From assembly GCA_900549665.1 (NCBI GenBank), contig URPH01000021.1, positions 1 to 54,098 on the forward strand: a stretch of 54,098 nt of DNA. Reading direction: 5' to 3'. Both the position numbers and the translations under genes were made by a program. The notes under the pieces were generated by a model that saw only the letters and a list, made by a program, of their open reading frames with translations, was not told where the DNA came from and ran no database searches. The number at the start of each line of letters is the position of its first letter. The stretch's first letter is position 1. This DNA comes from an uncultured Lachnospiraceae bacterium (lineage in GTDB: Bacteria; Bacillota; Clostridia; Lachnospirales; Lachnospiraceae). Below are positions 49,709-54,098 of this stretch, piece after piece.

Positions 49709-50659
49709 ATGAGTTTGGAAAAAAAATTGCTGTTTATTTACAATCCACATGCAGGCAAGGCCATGATCAAAAATTATTTGTCCGATATTATTGATATTTT
49801 TACAAAAGGCGGATATGAGGTAACGGCACATCCGACCCAGCAACGTGAGGATGCTACACAGGAAGTGATCCGGAAAGCGGATGACTATGATCTGGTTGTC
49901 TGCAGCGGTGGGGACGGAACGCTTGACGAGATTGTGACAGGGATGATGCAACTTGAAAAAAAGGTTCCGATTGGTTATATTCCGGCCGGTTCGACCAATG
50001 ATTTTGCGAGATCACTGCGTATTTCCAATGATATGACAAAGGCGGCGAGAGAAATTGTCGGCGGCAGATTTTATTCTTGTGATGCAGGGCGTTTCAACGA
50101 TACGTATTTTATTTATGTGGCTGCATTCGGACTGTTTACGGACGTGTCCTATGAGACAGACCAGCATATCAAAAACGTTTTGGGACATGCAGCCTATCTG
50201 TTGGAAGGAGCCAGACGATTAAGCTCCATCACCGGTTATGAGATGAAGATCACCTGTGATGATCATGTTTATGAAGGCGAATATATTTACGGTATGGTTA
50301 CCAATTCCCGCTCGGTTGGAGGTTTTTCCAAGCTGACAGGAAAGACGGTTGACTTAAATGACGGATATTTTGAGGTCTGTCTGATCAAAAGACCGCGCCG
50401 GATCAATGAGTTAAACCAGATCATCCTTGCGATTCTGGATGACAAGGTGGATTCCGAATATATGCAGTGTTTTAAAGCGCAGCAGATCGAATTTAAGTGT
50501 CAGGTTGAGGTGCCGTGGACGATGGACGGTGAAAATGGAGGAAAACACACTACCGTCAGGATCAAAAATGAATTCCAGGCTTTAAATCTGATTATCCCGT
50601 CTGTGGAGGCAGTTGCACAGGCCGGGTATGTCAAAGAAGAGAGCTTAGAAATTTCCTAA
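49709..50659 (+). CDS. Diacylglycerol/lipid kinase family protein (DgkB/YegS type)
   Basis: The 316-residue protein has the DAGK catalytic domain: FIYNPHAGKAMIKNYL (8-23), nucleotide motif DLVVCSGGDGTLDEIVTG and GYIPAGSTNDFARSL. The C-terminal beta domain includes MVTNSRSVGGFSKL and MDGENGG. Such enzymes phosphorylate diacylglycerol or related lipids at the membrane surface, recycling lipid released by lipoteichoic acid synthesis. The start may be ATG 49709 or TTG 49715, as the AAGGA site lies close to the ATG. It has its own transcription unit. Confidence 0.85.
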   Translation: MSLEKKLLFIYNPHAGKAMIKNYLSDIIDIFTKGGYEVTAHPTQQREDATQEVIRKADDYDLVVCSGGDGTLDEIVTGMMQLEKKVPIGYIPAGSTNDFARSLRISNDMTKAAREIVGGRFYSCDAGRFNDTYFIYVAAFGLFTDVSYETDQHIKNVLGHAAYLLEGARRLSSITGYEMKITCDDHVYEGEYIYGMVTNSRSVGGFSKLTGKTVDLNDGYFEVCLIKRPRRINELNQIILAILDDKVDSEYMQCFKAQQIEFKCQVEVPWTMDGENGGKHTTVRIKNEFQALNLIIPSVEAVAQAGYVKEESLEIS

Positions 50660-50754
50660 AGGATATTCCATTTTTAAATAAAGTGCGTTATAATAAGCGC
50701 AAGAGCGCGGAGGAATACCTGCGCGTATATAAATTATTATGGAGGTAATTTAAA

Positions 50755-51621
50755 ATGGCATTAGTATCAGCAACAGAAATGCTTAAAAAAGCAAAAGCAG
50801 GCCACTATGCAGTAGGTCAGTTCAACATCAACAACTTAGAGTGGACAAAAGCTATCCTGTTAACAGCTCAGGAATGCAACTCACCTGTTATCCTTGGTGT
50901 ATCTGAAGGCGCAGGCAAATACATGGGCGGTTATGATGTAGTTATGGGTATGGTCAATGGTATGATCAAAGACCAGAACATCACAGTTCCCGTAGCTGTA
51001 CATCTTGACCATGGTTCATATGAGCACTGCTACAAATGTATGGAAGCAGGCTTCCCTTCAATCATGTTTGACGGTTCTCATTACTCAATCGACGAGAATA
51101 TCGCTAAGACAAAAGAATTAGTAGAAGCTGCTCATGCAAAGGGAGTTTCCATCGAAGCAGAAGTTGGTTCTATCGGTGGTGAAGAAGACGGCGTTATCGG
51201 AATGGGCGAATGCGCAGATCCTAAGGAATGCAAGATGATCGCTGACCTTGGCGTAGATTTCCTTGCAGCAGGTATCGGTAACATCCATGGTAAATATCCT
51301 GCAAACTGGGCTGGTTTACAGTTTGACGTACTTGACAACATCCAGAAAGAAACAGGAATCCTTCCTTTAGTTCTTCACGGTGGTACAGGTATTCCGGATG
51401 ACATGATCAAAAAAGCAATCGACCTTGGTGTTGCTAAGATCAATGTTAATACAGAGTGCCAGTTAGTATTTGCTGACGCTACACGTAAATACATCGAAGC
51501 AGGAAAAGACTTAGAAGGTAAAGGATTTGATCCTCGTAAGTTATTAGCTCCTGGTTTTGATGCAATCAAAGCTAAAGTTAAAGAAAAAATGGAATTATTC
51601 GGATCAGTTGGACAGGCTTAA
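50755..51621 (+). CDS. fba: Class II fructose-bisphosphate aldolase
   Basis: The 288-residue zinc enzyme splits fructose-1,6-bisphosphate. VPVAVHLDHGSYEHCYKCME carries the catalytic Asp and zinc His; EAEVGSIGGEEDGV, the second zinc His region GNIHGKYP and VLHGGTGIPDDMIKKAI are family signatures. Codon use is strongly biased, as expected of a very highly expressed gene. TGGAGG precedes the ATG and a TATAAT lies at 50689-50694. A strong terminator ends it. Confidence 0.97.
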   Translation: MALVSATEMLKKAKAGHYAVGQFNINNLEWTKAILLTAQECNSPVILGVSEGAGKYMGGYDVVMGMVNGMIKDQNITVPVAVHLDHGSYEHCYKCMEAGFPSIMFDGSHYSIDENIAKTKELVEAAHAKGVSIEAEVGSIGGEEDGVIGMGECADPKECKMIADLGVDFLAAGIGNIHGKYPANWAGLQFDVLDNIQKETGILPLVLHGGTGIPDDMIKKAIDLGVAKINVNTECQLVFADATRKYIEAGKDLEGKGFDPRKLLAPGFDAIKAKVKEKMELFGSVGQA

Positions 51622-51653
51622 TCTGTACACGGATGACCGCATAAAGACATCGG

Positions 51654-51689
51654 ACAGCTTCTCCGGGATTTCCGGAGAGGCTGTTTTTT
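51654..51689 (+). terminator. Terminator after fba
   Basis: ACAGC-TCTCCGG pairs with CCGGAGA-GCTGT, with a single unpaired base on each side, followed by six Ts. Confidence 0.92.
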
Positions 51690-51841
51690 GTTGCTGTTCA
51701 TATTTTATTTACAATTTTGATTCAAAAACTTAATTTACATAACATGGTTTTGTCATTTTCCTCCCATATAATAGCATTATAAGATAACAATAAATAAGTA
51801 ATAAGTGTGTTATTTATGTTATAAAAACTTTTTCATAATAA

Positions 51842-51884
51842 ATGCCGGGCGATGATACAGTCGACCCGGCATCCTCCCTTTTTA
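51842..51884 (+). terminator. Hairpin with T tract and no gene before it (possible small-RNA terminator)
   Basis: ATGCCGGG and CCCGGCAT form a perfect 8-bp stem, extended by CGA/TCG, followed by CCTCCCTTTTT. It lies 150 bases past the fba terminator and before the amt promoter, so it terminates neither. A TATAAT at 51765-51780 upstream could start a short RNA of about 100 bases. Confidence 0.5.
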
Positions 51885-51952
51885 TGGGGTTATCTAAAAT
51901 GGCACAAGGGAATCACACAGAAATTGTACAGATATAAATACAATTTTGATAG

Positions 51953-51981
51953 TTGACATTTTATGATGACCGGGCTATACT
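51953..51981 (+). promoter_or_regulatory. Promoter of the ammonium transporter gene
   Basis: TTGACA (51953-51958) and TATACT (51976-51981) are separated by exactly 17 bases. This is the best sigma-A promoter I see in the window. It implies a leader of about 180 bases. Confidence 0.85.
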
Positions 51982-51992
51982 CAATATCAAGC

Positions 51993-52030
51993 AAGGGCGC
52001 TGAAGTTCATTCAGTGCCCTTATTCTTTTT
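51993..52030 (+). terminator. Attenuator-like terminator at the start of the amt leader
   Basis: AAGGGCGCTGAA pairs with TTCAGTGCCCTT (12 bp, one G-U) around GTTCA, followed by ATTCTTTTT. It begins about 5-10 bases after the predicted transcription start, so it is inside the amt transcript. Downstream, ATAAGGG and AAAGAA (52048-52062) can pair with its 3' arm and T tract. Confidence 0.75.
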
Positions 52031-52169
52031 GAGATACCGATACTCATAAAGAATAATAAGGGACAGATTGCCCTGTATATCAAACAAAAGAGTAAGGTTT
52101 ATTACCACAAAGGCGTGGCTTGTTGTGTGTAGTAGGCTTTATTTTTTTGCATCATGAGGAGGAATGATT

Positions 52170-53942
52170 ATGACACAAGAAATTTTTGATGCCGTCAATG
52201 GTCAGGTATTCGGTGTGTGGTTTTTGATCGGCGCAGCACTGGTATTCTGGATGCAGGCAGGCTTTGCAATGGTAGAGACAGGATTTACCAGAGCAAAAAA
52301 CGCAGGTAACATTATTATGAAAAATCTGATGGATTTCTGTATCGGTACAGTTACATTCATCTTGATTGGTTTCAGCTTATTGCTTGGTGAAGACCTGATC
52401 GGTTTTATCGGAAAGCCCGGATTTGATGTTTTCACAAATTATGCAAATTTTGACTGGTCCAACTTCGTATTCAACTTAGTGTTCTGTGCAACCACAGCAA
52501 CAATTGTTTCCGGAGCTATGGCAGAAAGAACAAAATTCTTATCCTACTGTGTTTATTCCGGAGTGATCTCAGCACTAATCTATCCGATCGAAGCACACTG
52601 GATCTGGGGCGGCGGCTGGTTATCACAGCTTGGCTTCCATGATTTTGCAGGATCATGTGCCATCCACATGGTTGGTGGTATTTCCGCTTTAGTCGGAGCT
52701 GCAATGCTTGGACCCCGTATTGGAAAATTCCAGAAAGATAAAAATGGAAAAATTGTAAAAGTAAACGCTTTCCCCGGTCACAACTTACCGATTGGAGCAC
52801 TTGGTGTTTTCATTCTCTGGTTAGGCTGGTATGGATTTAACGGAGCTGCTGCAACAAGCGTTGAACAGTTAGGTTCCATTTTCGTAACAACAACAATCGC
52901 TCCCGCTATTGCAACCGTTACATGTATGATCTTTACATGGGTTAAATATGGTAAACCCGATGTTTCCATGTGTCTGAATGCATCTTTGGCAGGTCTGGTT
53001 GCCATCACAGCACCTTGTGATGTAACCGATGCATTTGGATCGATCATAATCGGTATTGTAGCCGGACTTCTTGTATGCTTCGGTGTATGGTTCTTAGATT
53101 ACAAGCTTCATGTAGATGATCCTGTCGGTGCTGTTGCAGTTCACTGCTTAAACGGTATCTGGGGTACCATTGCTGTTGGTTTATTTGCTACCAATTCAGC
53201 TCCCGGTTACAGCATTGCGGATGCAAACGGCAACGAATTGGTTGGTCTGTTCTATGGCGGCGGATTTAAGCTTCTTGGATTACAGCTTCTTGGTTTTGTT
53301 TCCGTAGCAGCCTGGGCAGCTATCACAATTACAATTGTATTCCTGGCAATCAAAAAAATCTTTGGTTTAAGAGTAACAGAAGAAGAGGAAATCATTGGTC
53401 TGGATGCAAAAGAACATGGTCTTCCGAGTGCATATGCAGGCTTCTCTATCATGGATATTTCCAATACTATGACAATGGAAGTAAATGCAAATACAAATCT
53501 TGGTTCTGAGGATTATGACACAGCATCCGATGCAGCAAAGAATGCAGCTGTATCCGTTGCAAAAGCGCCTGATCTGGTTCCTTCAACCGGCATTTATAAA
53601 GTTGTTATCATTGCAAAACTTGCAAGATACGAGGCTGTAAAACAGGCAATGAACGATCTTGGTGTAACCGGTATGACAGTTACACAGGTTATGGGATGTG
53701 GTATCCAGAAAGGTGCCGGCGAGAAATACCGTGGTGTTGAAGTCGATGCAACCTTGCTTCCGAAGGTAAAAATCGAAGTCGTTGTCAGTGCAATCCCGGT
53801 TGATGATGTCATTGCTTCCGCTAAGAAAGCACTTTATACCGGACATATCGGAGATGGTAAGATCTTCGTATACAATGTTGATAAGGTTGTTAAGATCCGT
53901 ACCGGTGAAGAAAACTTTGCAGCATTGCAGGATGTTGAATAA
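52170..53942 (+). CDS. amt: Ammonium transporter fused to a PII signalling domain
   Basis: I prefer ATG 52170 (AGGAGGA seven bases before it), giving 590 residues. The Amt domain (about 1-405) has 11 spans, the twin pore histidines in SCAIHMVGGISAL and AVHCLNGIWGT, and MQAGFAMVETGFTRAKNAGN. After a polar linker (about 440-475) a complete PII domain follows: TGIYKVVIIAKLARYEAVKQ, T loop with KYRGVEV (the tyrosine at the site uridylylated in some PII), then KVKIEVVV and TGHIGDGKIFVYNVDKVVKI. The fused PII could block the pore in response to ATP, ADP and 2-oxoglutarate. Confidence 0.93.
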   Translation: MTQEIFDAVNGQVFGVWFLIGAALVFWMQAGFAMVETGFTRAKNAGNIIMKNLMDFCIGTVTFILIGFSLLLGEDLIGFIGKPGFDVFTNYANFDWSNFVFNLVFCATTATIVSGAMAERTKFLSYCVYSGVISALIYPIEAHWIWGGGWLSQLGFHDFAGSCAIHMVGGISALVGAAMLGPRIGKFQKDKNGKIVKVNAFPGHNLPIGALGVFILWLGWYGFNGAAATSVEQLGSIFVTTTIAPAIATVTCMIFTWVKYGKPDVSMCLNASLAGLVAITAPCDVTDAFGSIIIGIVAGLLVCFGVWFLDYKLHVDDPVGAVAVHCLNGIWGTIAVGLFATNSAPGYSIADANGNELVGLFYGGGFKLLGLQLLGFVSVAAWAAITITIVFLAIKKIFGLRVTEEEEIIGLDAKEHGLPSAYAGFSIMDISNTMTMEVNANTNLGSEDYDTASDAAKNAAVSVAKAPDLVPSTGIYKVVIIAKLARYEAVKQAMNDLGVTGMTVTQVMGCGIQKGAGEKYRGVEVDATLLPKVKIEVVVSAIPVDDVIASAKKALYTGHIGDGKIFVYNVDKVVKIRTGEENFAALQDVE

Positions 53943-53984
53943 ACATGCGTTTATCTAATCCCTTAGTTTAACATATACAGGGCG

Positions 53985-54013
53985 GCCCCCGGATGCTTCC
54001 ACCATCCGGGGGC
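53985..54013 (+). terminator. Terminator after amt
   Basis: GCCCCCGGATG and CATCCGGGGGC form a perfect 11-bp stem around a 7-base loop, followed by TGTTCTGTTTG. Confidence 0.85.
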
Positions 54014-54098
54014 TGTTCTGTTTGTGGCTGGTTGTGAATCGGAATACCCCTCTGCGGTCTGACGCGGTCTGGGCCCCTGCTATATTCGTTCACGGAAT

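Noticed and set aside
51905..51925. Sigma-54 promoter (TGGCAC at 51900-51905) before amt
   Set aside because: The TTGC element at the required distance is missing, while a near-consensus sigma-A promoter lies just downstream.

Overview
This 54 kb window carries the chromosomal replication origin region of a low-GC Firmicute, most likely a Lachnospiraceae member (Clostridia). The core order rpmH-rnpA-yidD-yidC-jag on one side and dnaA-dnaN-S4 protein-recF-gyrB-gyrA on the other is the classical Firmicute origin layout. Lachnospiraceae-type conserved proteins (DUF3881, DUF4446, an E15 HPr-like protein after whiA) point to the family; I cannot fix the genus from sequence alone.

Left edge (1-1137): a decayed integrative-element scar. 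It holds the first codons of an AbiEi-type antitoxin with a strong inverted-repeat operator, an excisionase gene broken by an in-frame stop, the 3' end of a DUF4143-type ATPase gene, one tRNA-Arg(CCU) gene with two stem mismatches, and the 5' half of a second tRNA-Arg(CCU) cut at its anticodon loop.

1138-13576 (all minus strand): DUF3881 and serS, DUF4446, parB-parA, a 657-base intergenic region with parS sites and a 206-bp inverted-repeat element, then rsmG-mnmG-mnmE, jag-yidC-yidD-rnpA and rpmH. MnmE has an Asn/Asp-rich insertion of about 70 residues in its G domain. 13577-15666: dnaA flanked on both sides by DnaA-box clusters (bipartite oriC). 15667-22788: dnaN, S4 protein, recF, gyrB, gyrA on the plus strand.

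22900-40902 is mixed: a purine permease, two convergent GT-C-like membrane proteins, a DUF1905/C39-like fusion, murG, pgi, a 2-hydroxyacid dehydrogenase, S-adenosylhomocysteine hydrolase, an XRE regulator divergent from an acidic lipoprotein with paired operators, an Rpn/PD-(D/E)XK nuclease-family gene, DUF1846 and pyrG.

41149-53942 is mostly plus strand: ftsH with long low-complexity ends, uvrC, then hprK, a ROK glucokinase, murB, whiA and a Crh-like HPr lacking the phosphoryl-accepting His15. This cluster links carbon sensing to wall synthesis. It is followed by a lipid kinase, class II fructose-bisphosphate aldolase, and an ammonium transporter fused to its own PII domain behind an attenuator-like leader.

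The window is largely housekeeping. The most unusual points are the split tRNA/island scar, the parS that doubles as a terminator, the long-hairpin element next to parA, the XRE/lipoprotein operator pair, the DUF1905-C39 fusion, the Crh-like protein, and the Amt-PII gene with its leader. I found no CRISPR array, complete insertion sequence or rRNA gene.
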